In this document: one piece after another, positions 11,505-19,604 of the stretch
How positions within the stretch are numbered: the stretch's first letter is position 1
Layout of the letters: each line of letters starts with the position of its first letter
Assembly: GCF_016008875.1 (NCBI RefSeq)
Contig: NZ_JADTQG010000002.1
Coordinates: forward strand, 248,001-312,000
From: Ectopseudomonas mendocina
GTDB taxonomy: Bacteria; Pseudomonadota; Gammaproteobacteria; Pseudomonadales; Pseudomonadaceae
DNA length: 64,000 bases
Reading direction: 5' to 3'
Notes under the pieces: generated by a model
The model's input: only the letters and a program-made list of their open reading frames with translations
Databases searched by the model: none
Told to the model about the DNA's origin: nothing
Made by a program: the position numbers and the translations under genes

Positions 11505-11900
11505 TCAGTCCTGCAGGGACTCGGTACCCAGCTCGTCCCACACCGCCTCGGCCAGGTGGAAGGTGGCATTGGCCGCCGGGATGCCGCAGTAAATGGCGCT
11601 CTGCATGATCACTTCCTTGATCTCTTCGCGGCTCACCCCGTTGTTCTTCGCCGCGCGCAGGTGCAGCTTTAGCTCGCCCTCGCGGTTCATGCCGATCAGC
11701 ATGGCGATGGTGACCAGGCTGCGGGTGTGACGCGGCAGGCCCGGGCGGGTCCAGATATCGCCCCAGGCATGCCGGGTAATCATCTCCTGGAACTCTTCGT
11801 TGAACGGCGTCAGGTTCTGCAGGCTGCGGTCGACATGGGCGTCACCGAGCACCGCGCGGCGCACCTGCATGCCGGCTTCGTAGCGTTGTTTTTCGTCCAT
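11505..11900 (-). CDS. pcaC: 4-carboxymuconolactone decarboxylase
   Basis: 131 residues, the normal length. It converts 4-carboxymuconolactone to 3-oxoadipate enol-lactone. Diagnostic stretches are EFQEMITRHAWGDIWTRPGL, TIAMLIGMNREGELKLHLRA and EVIMQSAIYCGIPAANATFH, the AhpD-like/CMD fold. It is the last gene of pcaBDC. A 112-bp gap with a perfect inverted repeat separates it from pcaD, so part of the transcript may end or be processed there. Confidence 0.96.
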   Translation of the reverse strand: MDEKQRYEAGMQVRRAVLGDAHVDRSLQNLTPFNEEFQEMITRHAWGDIWTRPGLPRHTRSLVTIAMLIGMNREGELKLHLRAAKNNGVSREEIKEVIMQSAIYCGIPAANATFHLAEAVWDELGTESLQD

Positions 11901-11922
11901 CGGTCAGTCCTCGAATGAATCC

Positions 11923-11994
11923 GTAGGAGCGAGCTCTGCTCGCGAAGTGCTGCGTTCGCGAGCTTTACGATTCGCGAGCAGAGCTCGCTCCTAC
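11923..11994. repeat. Perfect 24-bp inverted repeat between pcaD and pcaC
   Basis: The arms begin GTAGGAGCGAGCTCTGCTCG at 11923 and end at 11994, with 24 bp perfect complementarity around a 24-bp spacer. The ends GTAGGAGCG/CGCTCCTAC recur at 14382, 32637 and 58327, so this is a REP-type family. It lies inside the pcaBDC operon. Confidence 0.8.
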
Positions 11995-12012
11995 AACAAG
12001 AAGGGGGTGCGC

Positions 12013-12801
12013 TCAGGCGCGCAGGAAATCCAGCACACGCTGGCTGAACTCATCGCCGGCCTGCACGTTGGACAGGTGCGCGGCAGTGAACTCCACCAGC
12101 TCGGCACCCGCGATGCGTTCCTGCATGAAACGGCCATGCTCGGTTGTGGTCACCGGGTCGCCACTGCCGCAGACGATCAGCGTCGGCGCGGTGATGCTGC
12201 CAAGCTGCTCGCGGAAATCGGCATCGCGCACCGCTGCGCAGTTGGCCGCGTAACCTTCCGGCGAAGTCTGCGCCAGCATGCCGACGATGGGCTCGACCAT
12301 GCCCGGATTGGCCTCGGCGAACTCGGCAGTGAACCAGCGCGAGATCGACGCATCGCGCAGCTCGCGCATCGCCTGCGCACCGCCAGCGAGCACGCTGTCG
12401 ATGCGCGGGTTCCACACCTCCGGCGTACCGATCTTGGCGGCGGTGTTGCACAGCACCAGGCGCTCGATGCGCTCAGGGGCATTGATGCCCAGCCACTGGC
12501 CGATCAGGCCGCCCATGGACAGGCCGCAGAAATGTGCCTTGGCGATGCCCAGCGCATCGAGCAGGGCCAGCACGTCGCGGCCGTTCTGTTCGATGCTGTA
12601 CGGGCCGTCGGTCACCAGCGAAACGCCGTGGCCACGGGTGTCGTAGCGCAGCACCTGAAAGTGCTGGGTGAAGGCAGGGATCTGCGCGTCCCACATGTGC
12701 AGGTCGGTGCCCAGGGAATTGGACAGCACCAACACTGGCGCACCGGCAGGGCCTTCGAGCAGATAATTGAGGTCGCCATCGGCGAGACGTACGACAGGCA
12801 T
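12013..12801 (-). CDS. pcaD: 3-oxoadipate enol-lactonase
   Basis: 262 residues with the alpha/beta hydrolase fold. It hydrolyses 3-oxoadipate enol-lactone to 3-oxoadipate. The nucleophile elbow is GLSMGG (serine near residue 98). The oxyanion region is LVLSNSLGTDLHMWD, and the catalytic aspartate and histidine lie in LIVCGSGDPVTT and the FTAAHLSNVQ region. It starts 9 bp after pcaB and is cotranscribed with it. The N-terminal VRLADGDLNYLLEGP is typical of PcaD. Confidence 0.95.
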   Translation of the reverse strand: MPVVRLADGDLNYLLEGPAGAPVLVLSNSLGTDLHMWDAQIPAFTQHFQVLRYDTRGHGVSLVTDGPYSIEQNGRDVLALLDALGIAKAHFCGLSMGGLIGQWLGINAPERIERLVLCNTAAKIGTPEVWNPRIDSVLAGGAQAMRELRDASISRWFTAEFAEANPGMVEPIVGMLAQTSPEGYAANCAAVRDADFREQLGSITAPTLIVCGSGDPVTTTEHGRFMQERIAGAELVEFTAAHLSNVQAGDEFSQRVLDFLRA

Positions 12802-12810
12802 GAATGACTC

Positions 12811-14163
12811 CTAAGACGAAAATTGCGTGTGTTCGGTGATGGCCCGCTCGACCCAGCGGCGGGCCTGGCCCAGGTAATGCGCGGCATCGAGCAGGCGGTC
12901 CAGCTCCTCGGCGGAAAGCTCTGCGGCGACCTCGGCATTGGCACCGAGCACGGCGCGCAGGTGGGCGCCCTCCTGCACCGCCTGGCGGCAGCATTGCTCT
13001 ACCAGGTGATGGGCGGCGTCGCGGCCAATGCGCTGAGCCAGGGCGATGCTTACCGCCTCGGCCAGCACCAGGCCCTGGGTCAGTTCCAGGTTCTCGCGCA
13101 TGCGCGCGGCGTCCACCTCCAGGCCCGGCACCACCAGCAGCGCCTGCTGCAAGGCGCCGGAGACCAGGCAACAGAGTTCGGGCAGGGTTTCCCATTCGGC
13201 GTGCCACAGGCCGAGGCTGCGCTCGTGCTCCTGCGGCATGGCCGCCAGCATCGTCGCCACCAGGCCCGGCGCACGCGTGGCGGCGCCGATCAGCACGGCG
13301 GCGCTGACCGGGTTGCGCTTGTGCGGCATGGTCGACGAGCCACCCTTGCCCGGCGCCGAAGGTTCGAACACTTCACCGGCCTCGGTCTGCATCAGCAGGC
13401 TGAGGTCACGGCCCAGCTTGCCCAGGCCGCCGGCGATCATGCCCAGGAGACTGGCGAACTCCACCAGGCGATCACGCTGGGTATGCCAGGGCTGCTCGGG
13501 CAGGTTCAGTTGCAGCTCCTGCGCCAGCGCACCACTGACCGCCCAGCCGGCGTCGCCGAGCGCCGCCAGGCTGCCGGAAGCGCCGCCGAACTGCAGGCAC
13601 AAAAGGCGCGGCTTGAGTTCGCTCAGCCGTTGGCGATGACGGGTGATCGCGCCGAGCACACCGGCCAGTTTCATGCCTAGGGTCACGGGTGTGGCTTGCT
13701 GCAGCCAGGTGCGCCCGGCCAGCGGTGTGTCGATATGGCGTTCGGCCTGCGCCGCCAGGGCAGCGGCCAGGCTGGCGAGATCAAGCTCGATCAGGTCGAT
13801 GGCGGCGCGCAGTTGCAGCACCAGGCCGCTGTCCATGACGTCCTGGCTGGTCGCGCCGAGGTGGACGTAACGCTCGGCCTCGGGGCTTTCAGCGGCGATG
13901 CGCTTGCCCAGCGCCTTGACCAGCGGGATGGCGGAATTGCCAGCCGTGGCGATGGCCTGGGCCAGCGTCGGGTAATCGTAGCGTTCGGCCTGGCAGGCGG
14001 CCTCGATGGGCGCCACCGCCTCGGCTGGGATCAGCCCGACGCGTGCCTCGGCCCGCGCCAGGGCGGCTTCGAAGTCGAGCATGCCCTGCACGCGGCCGGC
14101 GTCGCAGAAGATCGCGCGCATGGCCGGCGCGGTGAAATAGGCATCGAAAAGTTGGTTGCTCAC
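12811..14163 (-). CDS. pcaB: 3-carboxy-cis,cis-muconate cycloisomerase
   Basis: 450 residues of the fumarase/aspartase superfamily. It cyclises 3-carboxymuconate to 4-carboxymuconolactone. The superfamily signature GKGGSSTMPHKRNP (catalytic loop) is near residues 278-291. HLGATSQDVMDSGL and RTWLQQATPVTLG mark the other active-site regions. The start codon is GTG (reads MSNQLFDAYF). It leads the pcaBDC operon, whose upstream 290 bp are filled by repeats. Confidence 0.96.
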   Translation of the reverse strand: MSNQLFDAYFTAPAMRAIFCDAGRVQGMLDFEAALARAEARVGLIPAEAVAPIEAACQAERYDYPTLAQAIATAGNSAIPLVKALGKRIAAESPEAERYVHLGATSQDVMDSGLVLQLRAAIDLIELDLASLAAALAAQAERHIDTPLAGRTWLQQATPVTLGMKLAGVLGAITRHRQRLSELKPRLLCLQFGGASGSLAALGDAGWAVSGALAQELQLNLPEQPWHTQRDRLVEFASLLGMIAGGLGKLGRDLSLLMQTEAGEVFEPSAPGKGGSSTMPHKRNPVSAAVLIGAATRAPGLVATMLAAMPQEHERSLGLWHAEWETLPELCCLVSGALQQALLVVPGLEVDAARMRENLELTQGLVLAEAVSIALAQRIGRDAAHHLVEQCCRQAVQEGAHLRAVLGANAEVAAELSAEELDRLLDAAHYLGQARRWVERAITEHTQFSS

Positions 14164-14236
14164 GAGCGAAGCGCTCCTGGGAAAAATGTACGGCTAGTGT
14201 GGCATCAACCGGCGGCGCCGCGCACGGAGGGGTGTC

Positions 14237-14445
14237 TGTGGGAGGGGCTTTAGCCGCGACCGATTAAAGGCGTCGCCGCTGAAGCGCCTCCCACAAGGTT
14301 CAGTGCGTAGGGTGGGCTGGGCGGCGATCCGTTTCAGCCCACCACCGTAAAATGGTGGGCTGAAGCCCACCCTACGCGTCTGTAGGAGCGAATTTATTCG
14401 CGACCCTGGCTGGCACGGGTCATCGCGAATAAATTCGCTCCCACA
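14237..14445. repeat. Array of three REP-like inverted repeats between pcaF and pcaB
   Basis: Three different palindromic units stand side by side: 14237-14295 (TGTGGGAGG...CCTCCCACA), 14306-14376 (CGTAGGGTGGGCT...AGCCCACCCTACG, with an inner hairpin at 14332-14364) and 14381-14445 (GTAGGAGCGAATTTATTCGC with an imperfect mirror). No gene is seen here. They separate pcaIJF from pcaBDC, which could act as a transcript boundary. Confidence 0.8.
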
Positions 14446-14453
14446 GGTGTCAA

Positions 14454-15659
14454 TCACACCCGCTCTATAGCCAGCGCCAGCCCCTGGCCCACGCCTACAC
14501 ACATGGTCGCCAGGCCGAGCTTGCCGCCGGTCTTCTCCAGGTGATGCACCGCGGTCAGCACCAGGCGATTACCGCTCATGCCCAGCGGATGGCCAAGGGC
14601 GATGGCGCCGCCGTTCGGGTTGACCTTGGGGCTGTCGTCCGGCAGACCGAGGTCGCGGGTGACCGCCAGGCCCTGGGCGGCAAAGGCTTCGTTCAATTCG
14701 ATCACGTCGAAGGCGTCAATATCCAGGTTCAAACGAGCCAGCAGCTTGCGCACCGCCGGCACCGGACCAACACCCATGACGCGCGGGGCGACCCCGCCGC
14801 TGGCCATTCCCAGCACCTTGGCGCGCGGCTTGAGGCCGTATTGCTTAACCGCTTCGGCGGACGCCAGGATCATCGCCGAGGCGCCATCGTTGAGGCCCGA
14901 GGCGTTGCCGGCGGTCACGGTCTTGTCCGGGCCGTTGACCGGCTTGAGCTTGGCCAGGCCTTCGGCCGTAGTGTCGGCTCGCGGATGCTCGTCACGGTCG
15001 ACGACGATCTCGCCCTTCTTGGTCTTGATCACCACCGGCACGATTTCCTCGGCGTAGTAACCGGCTTCCTGAGCCGCCGCCGCACGCTGCTGGCTGCGCA
15101 GGCCGAAGGCATCCTGGTCGGCACGGCTGATGCCGTAGTCCTCGGCGACGTTGTCACCGGTGACCGGCATCGGGTCGACGCCGTACTGTTCCTTCATCAG
15201 CGGGTTGACGAAGCGCCAGCCCAGGGTGGTGTCTTCCAGCTTCTGGCCGCGGCCAAAGGCGCTGTCGGCCTTGCCCATCACGTAGGGCGCGCGGGTCATC
15301 GACTCGACGCCGGCGGCGATGGCCAACTCCATTTCGCCCGAGGCGATGGCGCGGAAGGCAGCGCCGACCGCTTCCATGCCCGAAGCGCACAGACGGTTCA
15401 AGGTCACGCCCGGCACCGTCTCCGGCAGGCCGGCGAGCAGCAGCGCCATGCGGGCGACGTTGCGGTTGTCTTCGCCGGACTGGTTGGCGCAGCCCATGAA
15501 AACTTCATCGACCGCTGACCAGTCGACCTGCGGGTTACGCTCGACAAGGGCCTTGAGCGGAATCGCCGCCAGGTCGTCGGCGCGTACCGCGGACAGCGCG
15601 CCATTGAGGCGACCAATCGGCGTGCGCACGGCATCGCAGATGAATACTTCGCGGATCAT
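14454..15659 (-). CDS. pcaF: 3-oxoadipyl-CoA thiolase
   Basis: 401 residues. It cleaves 3-oxoadipyl-CoA with CoA to succinyl-CoA and acetyl-CoA. The acylated cysteine is in [13 protein letters not shown] (about residue 90). The catalytic histidine is in [17 protein letters not shown] and the second cysteine in [14 protein letters not shown]. The N-terminus [20 protein letters not shown] is typical of PcaF. It overlaps the pcaJ stop by 4 bp (ATGA), so pcaI-pcaJ-pcaF form one coupled operon. Confidence 0.96.
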   Translation of the reverse strand: MIREVFICDAVRTPIGRLNGALSAVRADDLAAIPLKALVERNPQVDWSAVDEVFMGCANQSGEDNRNVARMALLLAGLPETVPGVTLNRLCASGMEAVGAAFRAIASGEMELAIAAGVESMTRAPYVMGKADSAFGRGQKLEDTTLGWRFVNPLMKEQYGVDPMPVTGDNVAEDYGISRADQDAFGLRSQQRAAAAQEAGYYAEEIVPVVIKTKKGEIVVDRDEHPRADTTAEGLAKLKPVNGPDKTVTAGNASGLNDGASAMILASAEAVKQYGLKPRAKVLGMASGGVAPRVMGVGPVPAVRKLLARLNLDIDAFDVIELNEAFAAQGLAVTRDLGLPDDSPKVNPNGGAIALGHPLGMSGNRLVLTAVHHLEKTGGKLGLATMCVGVGQGLALAIERV

Positions 15660-16438
15660 TCCTCACCTCCAGCCTGACCATGGGCGGCGGCAGTGCGCGC
15701 TTCCAGGTCGCGTAGCGCGGCCAGTTCCTCGGCTTTCGGCGCCTCGGTGGTGGACACGTTGTCGGCAAAGCGGATCTGCCAGCCGGTATTCTCGATCACC
15801 TGCTCGCGGGTCACGCCCGGGTGCAGCGAGGTGACGATGAACTCGTTGGTGCCGGCTTCCGGCTCCATGATGCACAGGTCGGTGATGATCGCCACCGGGC
15901 CGTCGCCTGGCAGGCCCAGGCGCTTGCGGTGGTCGCCGCCCTCGCCGTGACCGACCGAAGTGATGAAGGCCAGCTTGTCGACGAAGGTGCGATGGCCCTG
16001 CTTGAGGATGATCAGCACCTTCTTCGCGCTGCCGGCGATTTCCGGTGCGCCACCGGCGCCCGGCAGGCGCACTTTCGGCGCGTGGTAGTCGCCGATCACG
16101 GTGGTATTGATGTTGCCGTACTTGTCCACCTGGGCGGCGCCGAGGAAGCCGACGTCGATGCGCCCGCCCTGTAGCCAGTAGCGGAAGATCTCGCCGGTCG
16201 GCACTACGGTGTCGGCGGTTTCCGCCAGCTCGCCGTCACCGATGGACAGCGGCAGGACGCTCGGCTTGGCGCCAATCGGGCCGGATTCATAGATCAGCAC
16301 CACTTCCGGTGCGTGGGTCAGGCGCGCCAGGTTGGCGGCCTTGGACGGCAGGCCGATGCCGACGAAGCAGACGCTGCCGTTACCGAGGCGACGTGCAGCG
16401 GCCACGGTCATCATTTCGTTGGTGTTGAACTCGCTCAT
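15656..16438 (-). CDS. pcaJ: 3-oxoadipate CoA-transferase subunit B
   Basis: 260 residues of family I CoA-transferase, beta subunit. It transfers CoA from succinyl-CoA to 3-oxoadipate together with PcaI. The catalytic glutamate lies in [14 protein letters not shown]. The start overlaps the pcaI stop by one base (TAATG), typical of stoichiometric coupling. This is the longer form (about 260 residues), close to the GctB/CatJ type. Confidence 0.92.
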   Translation of the reverse strand: MSEFNTNEMMTVAAARRLGNGSVCFVGIGLPSKAANLARLTHAPEVVLIYESGPIGAKPSVLPLSIGDGELAETADTVVPTGEIFRYWLQGGRIDVGFLGAAQVDKYGNINTTVIGDYHAPKVRLPGAGGAPEIAGSAKKVLIILKQGHRTFVDKLAFITSVGHGEGGDHRKRLGLPGDGPVAIITDLCIMEPEAGTNEFIVTSLHPGVTREQVIENTGWQIRFADNVSTTEAPKAEELAALRDLEARTAAAHGQAGGEE

Positions 16439-17289
16439 TACTTGGCCTCCCCGTTAACCTTCGCCTGGTACTGCGCAAAATCCTCGGTGCCGCGGATGTA
16501 CTGATCGATCCAGGCAGTGAAGGTGTCGCGGTCGCGGGCGATCGGATCCCAGTCCTGATAGAAGCGGTTGTCACGCTCGTAGTAGCCGTGCGCGTAGGAA
16601 GGCCTGGCACCGCCGGGCACCACGCACACCGCAGTGACGGCCCAGGTCGGCAGCACGCAGGCGTTCATCGGTGCCTGCAGGTCGTCGACGATTTCCTCGA
16701 CGGTGACGATGCAGCGCTTGGCTGCCAGCGCAGCTTCCTTCTGCACGCCGAGGATGCCCTGGATCAGCACGTTGCCCTTGCGGTCGGCCTTCTGCGCGTG
16801 GATCACGGTGACGTCCGGTCGCACGCTGGGGATGGCGGCCAGCTTCTCGCCGCTGAATGGGCATTCGATGAATTTGATGTCCGGGTTGACCTTGACCAGG
16901 TCGGAACCCTGGTAACCGCGCAGCACGGCGAACGGCAGGTTGGAGGCACCGGCGACGTAGGCGTTGGCCATGGCCGCGTGGCTGTGCTCGCTGATCTCCA
17001 GCTTGTGCGGCCAGTGCTTCTCCACCGCATCGCGCAGGCGATGCAGCGAACCGACACCGGGGTTGCCGCCCCAGGAGAAGGTCAGCTTGCGTGCGCAACC
17101 GGCGCCGATCAGCAGGTCGTATACCAGGTCCGGGGTCATGCGCACCAGGTGCAGATCTTTCTTGCCCTGACGGATCAGCTCGTGGGCGGCGGCAGTGGGA
17201 ATCAGGTGTGTGAAGCCCTCGAGGGCGATGCAGTCGCCGTCCTGGACATGGCGCGAAATGGCGTCGCGCAGCGTAATGATGTCGGCCAT
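16438..17289 (-). CDS. pcaI: 3-oxoadipate CoA-transferase subunit A
   Basis: 283 residues of family I CoA-transferase, alpha subunit. The CoA-binding/oxyanion region is recognisable as GCARKLTFSWGGNPGVGSLH. It is the longer CatI/GctA type rather than the shorter PcaI form of about 230 residues. First gene of pcaIJF, preceded by a PcaR-type operator. The symbol follows the genomic context; catI is an alternative name for the same activity. Confidence 0.92.
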   Translation of the reverse strand: MADIITLRDAISRHVQDGDCIALEGFTHLIPTAAAHELIRQGKKDLHLVRMTPDLVYDLLIGAGCARKLTFSWGGNPGVGSLHRLRDAVEKHWPHKLEISEHSHAAMANAYVAGASNLPFAVLRGYQGSDLVKVNPDIKFIECPFSGEKLAAIPSVRPDVTVIHAQKADRKGNVLIQGILGVQKEAALAAKRCIVTVEEIVDDLQAPMNACVLPTWAVTAVCVVPGGARPSYAHGYYERDNRFYQDWDPIARDRDTFTAWIDQYIRGTEDFAQYQAKVNGEAK

Positions 17290-17377
17290 CGTAGTGTTCT
17301 CGTCAGGTTGCAGGCGCCACCGGGTGAGGCGTGGCGTATGACTGCAACCTTAGAAAGTGGCCTTGACGAGAACAATC

Positions 17378-17408
17378 CGATAATCGCCATATAGGGCGAT
17401 TATCGAAC
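17378..17408 (-). promoter_or_regulatory. PcaR operator and -10 region of pcaI
   Basis: An 11-bp perfect inverted repeat (CGATAATCGCC / GGCGATTATCG) separated by 6 bp. On the minus strand it contains GTTCGATAATCGCC, close to the P. putida PcaR site GTTCGATAATCGCAC known to overlap the -10. The GATAAT within it is a good -10 for pcaI, about 100 bp before the start codon. The identical 14-mer recurs before pcaR. Confidence 0.8.
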
Positions 17409-17423
17409 ACCTTCGTTTTCTAA

Positions 17424-17614
17424 GAACCTGTTTACGATCTCGCGAGCTAGTGCCATACAAGGCGCAACGGCCAACGGGAGTGACAGCCGAAGGTTGCCCC
17501 GAAGGGAGAGCGCCAGCGAATCAAAACGGCGAGGAGCGGTCGGAGACGCGCTCGACTTTACGAGCCTGTCTTTAACGCCATAGGGCCGACGCGTGGCAGA
17601 TCCTGAACAGGTTC
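17424..17614. repeat. Imperfect terminal-inverted-repeat element, copy 1 (pcaR-pcaI gap)
   Basis: 191 bp bounded by GAACCTGTTTACGATCT and the complement of AGATCCTGAACAGGTTC (2 mismatches in 17). Inner arms CGCGAGCTAG...ACAAGGC and TTTAACGCC...GGCCGACGCG are shared with the copy at 21230. No coding capacity is evident. The right end coincides with the pcaR stop codon and the left end lies next to the pcaI promoter. Confidence 0.8.
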
Positions 17615-18456
17615 TAAGGTCGGAACAATTGACCGCTCAGTTCGCGGCTGGCACTGAGCATCAGCGGCAGGTAACGCTTCTCCAGTTCGGCGACCGGCAC
17701 GCGCCCGGCATGGGTGCTGATGTTCATCGCCGCCAGCACATGGCCGGCCGAGTCGTAGACCGGTACCGCCAGCGAGCGCAGGCCCTGCTCCAGTTCCTGG
17801 TCGACGATGCACCAGCCCTGGTGGCGCACTCGCTGCAGACACTCCCACAGCGCGTCGGGGCTATGCAGGGTGCGGCTGGTCTTGGGCTGCAACTCGGCAT
17901 GGGCCAGGTAGTCCTGAAGCTGGTCGTCATCCAGTGCGGCGAGCAGGATTCGTCCCATGGACGTGCAGTAGGCTGGCAGGCGGCTGCCGACGCTCAGGTC
18001 CACCGAGATCAGCCGTTGCGGAATGGCCGAGCGCGCCAGATAGAGCACCTGCTCGCCCTCCAGCGTGGCCAGGTTGCAGGCTTCGTGCAGTTGCTCGCTG
18101 AGGCGGTCGAGGAACGGCTGCGCAGACACCGCCAACGGCGTGGAAGACAGGTAGGCGTGCCCAAGGGTCAGCACCTTGGGCAGCAGCGAGTAGGTGCGCC
18201 CGTCGGTGGTGACGTAACCGAGCTTCATCAGGCTGTACAGGCAACGGCGCACGGCGGCGCGGGGAATCTCGGTGCGGTGGCTGATCTGCGCGATGGTCAG
18301 GTGGCGCTTGCGCTCCTGAAAGGCGTTGATCACCGCCAGGCCCCGGGCCAGGGAGGTCATGAAGTTGGGGTCGCCAGCGAACTCCTCGATACGTTTGGCC
18401 GGCGACACGTAGGGTGGCGGCGCAAGGCTGGCAAGCGGCGGACGGGATTCGCTCAT
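17614..18456 (-). CDS. pcaR: IclR-family regulator of the 3-oxoadipate pathway
   Basis: 280 residues. The N-terminal winged helix-turn-helix has LTIAQISHRTEIPRAAVRRC (about residues 54-73). The C-terminal IclR effector domain has the typical TSMGRILLA and GWCIVDQELEQGLRSLAVPV. PcaR activates pca genes in response to 3-oxoadipate. The start at 18456 has GGAGG nearby; the frame is open upstream to 18519 but that part covers the promoter. A copy of its own operator overlaps its -10. Its stop codon touches a repeat element. Confidence 0.95.
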   Translation of the reverse strand: MSESRPPLASLAPPPYVSPAKRIEEFAGDPNFMTSLARGLAVINAFQERKRHLTIAQISHRTEIPRAAVRRCLYSLMKLGYVTTDGRTYSLLPKVLTLGHAYLSSTPLAVSAQPFLDRLSEQLHEACNLATLEGEQVLYLARSAIPQRLISVDLSVGSRLPAYCTSMGRILLAALDDDQLQDYLAHAELQPKTSRTLHSPDALWECLQRVRHQGWCIVDQELEQGLRSLAVPVYDSAGHVLAAMNISTHAGRVPVAELEKRYLPLMLSASRELSGQLFRP

Positions 18457-18486
18457 GATGCCTCCGGAACAGAGTGGACAGCGCCA

Positions 18487-18519
18487 GGCGATTATCGAAC
18501 CGTTGTGCGGTAATCGCAA
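18487..18519 (-). promoter_or_regulatory. pcaR promoter with PcaR operator
   Basis: On the minus strand, -35 TTGCGA (18519-18514), a 17-bp spacer and -10 GATAAT (18496-18491). The -10 lies in GTTCGATAATCGCC, identical to the 14-mer before pcaI. A partial mirror (GCGATTA...TAATCGC) spans 18488-18517. This suggests autoregulation of pcaR. Confidence 0.7.
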
Positions 18520-18551
18520 ATAGAGTGAGCGAAACAGCGGACGACACTTCT

Positions 18552-18611
18552 GTAGCCCGGATGCAATCCGGGGTCGTCGTGTCGCTCATTCCCGGATTGC
18601 ATCCGGGCTAC
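18552..18611. repeat. REP-like inverted repeat upstream of pcaR
   Basis: A 21-bp perfect inverted repeat (GTAGCCCGGATGCAATCCGG plus one G, and its complement) around an 18-bp spacer. A half-repeat of the CTGAAGCGCCTCCCACAGG type follows at 18628-18647. It lies between pcaR and the AEC transporter gene. Confidence 0.75.
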
Positions 18612-18656
18612 GGATGAAAAGCTCGCCGCTGAAGCGCCTCCCACAGGTGCCAGCTA

Positions 18657-19604
18657 TCATCCCGGCAACATGCCCTGCCAGCGCAGCAGCACCAGTAGCG
18701 CGCTGACGCTGAAGAAGGCCAGCACGGTGCAGCCCACCAGCGCGGCGGCGCAGCGCTCTTCCAGGCCGAAGCGCTGACCGAGGATGGGGAACACGCTCAT
18801 CATTGGCGCGCTGGCGAACAGCACGCCGGCGACCATCAGCAGCGGATCGACGCCCGGCACCAGGCTCAGCGCGGCGAACATCAGCAGCGGGTGCAGGATC
18901 AGCTTGCCGATGGAGGTCTGCGCCAGATCCGCCGCCATGCCGCCGACCTTCATGCCGTTGAGCGTGGCGCCGATGACGAACAGCGCCACCGGCGCCGAGG
19001 CACCGGCAAGCATGTCGATCACCCGCGCCGGCACCACCGGCAGGCGCAGTTGCAGCAGCGACATGCTCAGGCCCAGCACGATGGCGATGATCAGCGGGTT
19101 GCGCAGCAGGCGCAGTGCGGTCTCGCGCACCACCGTCCAGCCGCGTCCGCCCTGCTGGCCGGCTTCGGCAATCGCCAGGGCCAGCGGCACCATCAGCAGG
19201 TTCTCTACCAGCATGCCCAGCGCCATCGCCAATGCCGCAGTCGGCCCGATCACCATCACCGCGATGGGATAGCCGACGAAGCCGCTGTTGGGCACGGCCA
19301 TGCCCATCGCCAGGATCGCGCTGCTGGACAGGTTAAGCCCGCGCCAGCGCCGCGCTATCAGCAGGCCGACGACGAACAGGCTCAGCGAGGCCAATGCGTA
19401 GGCGGCCAGGTACGGCCAGTTGAGCACCTCGCTCAGGCTGCGTTCGGCCAACGCCTTGAACACCAGCGACGGCAGCGCGAAGTAGATGACGAAAGTGCCC
19501 ATGCCGCGGACCTGGTCGCGGTTGACCAGGCTGACGCGGGCCGAGAGAAAGCCCAGGCCGATAAGAATGAAGATCGGGGCGGTGATGCTCAGGACCGCTA
19601 GCAT
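18657..19604 (-). CDS. AEC-family (auxin efflux carrier-like) transporter
   Basis: 315 residues with about ten hydrophobic segments. Recognisable stretches are APIFILIGLGFLSARVSLV at the N-terminus and MGMAVPNSGFVGYPIAVMVI in the first half, typical of bacterial AEC permeases that move malonate, malate or other carboxylates. Its start overlaps the end of the zapE-like gene by 7 bp, so it is the last gene of a pcaH-pcaG-zapE-AEC unit. The cluster has no pcaK, and this permease could carry a pathway acid (inference). Confidence 0.85.
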   Translation of the reverse strand: MLAVLSITAPIFILIGLGFLSARVSLVNRDQVRGMGTFVIYFALPSLVFKALAERSLSEVLNWPYLAAYALASLSLFVVGLLIARRWRGLNLSSSAILAMGMAVPNSGFVGYPIAVMVIGPTAALAMALGMLVENLLMVPLALAIAEAGQQGGRGWTVVRETALRLLRNPLIIAIVLGLSMSLLQLRLPVVPARVIDMLAGASAPVALFVIGATLNGMKVGGMAADLAQTSIGKLILHPLLMFAALSLVPGVDPLLMVAGVLFASAPMMSVFPILGQRFGLEERCAAALVGCTVLAFFSVSALLVLLRWQGMLPG

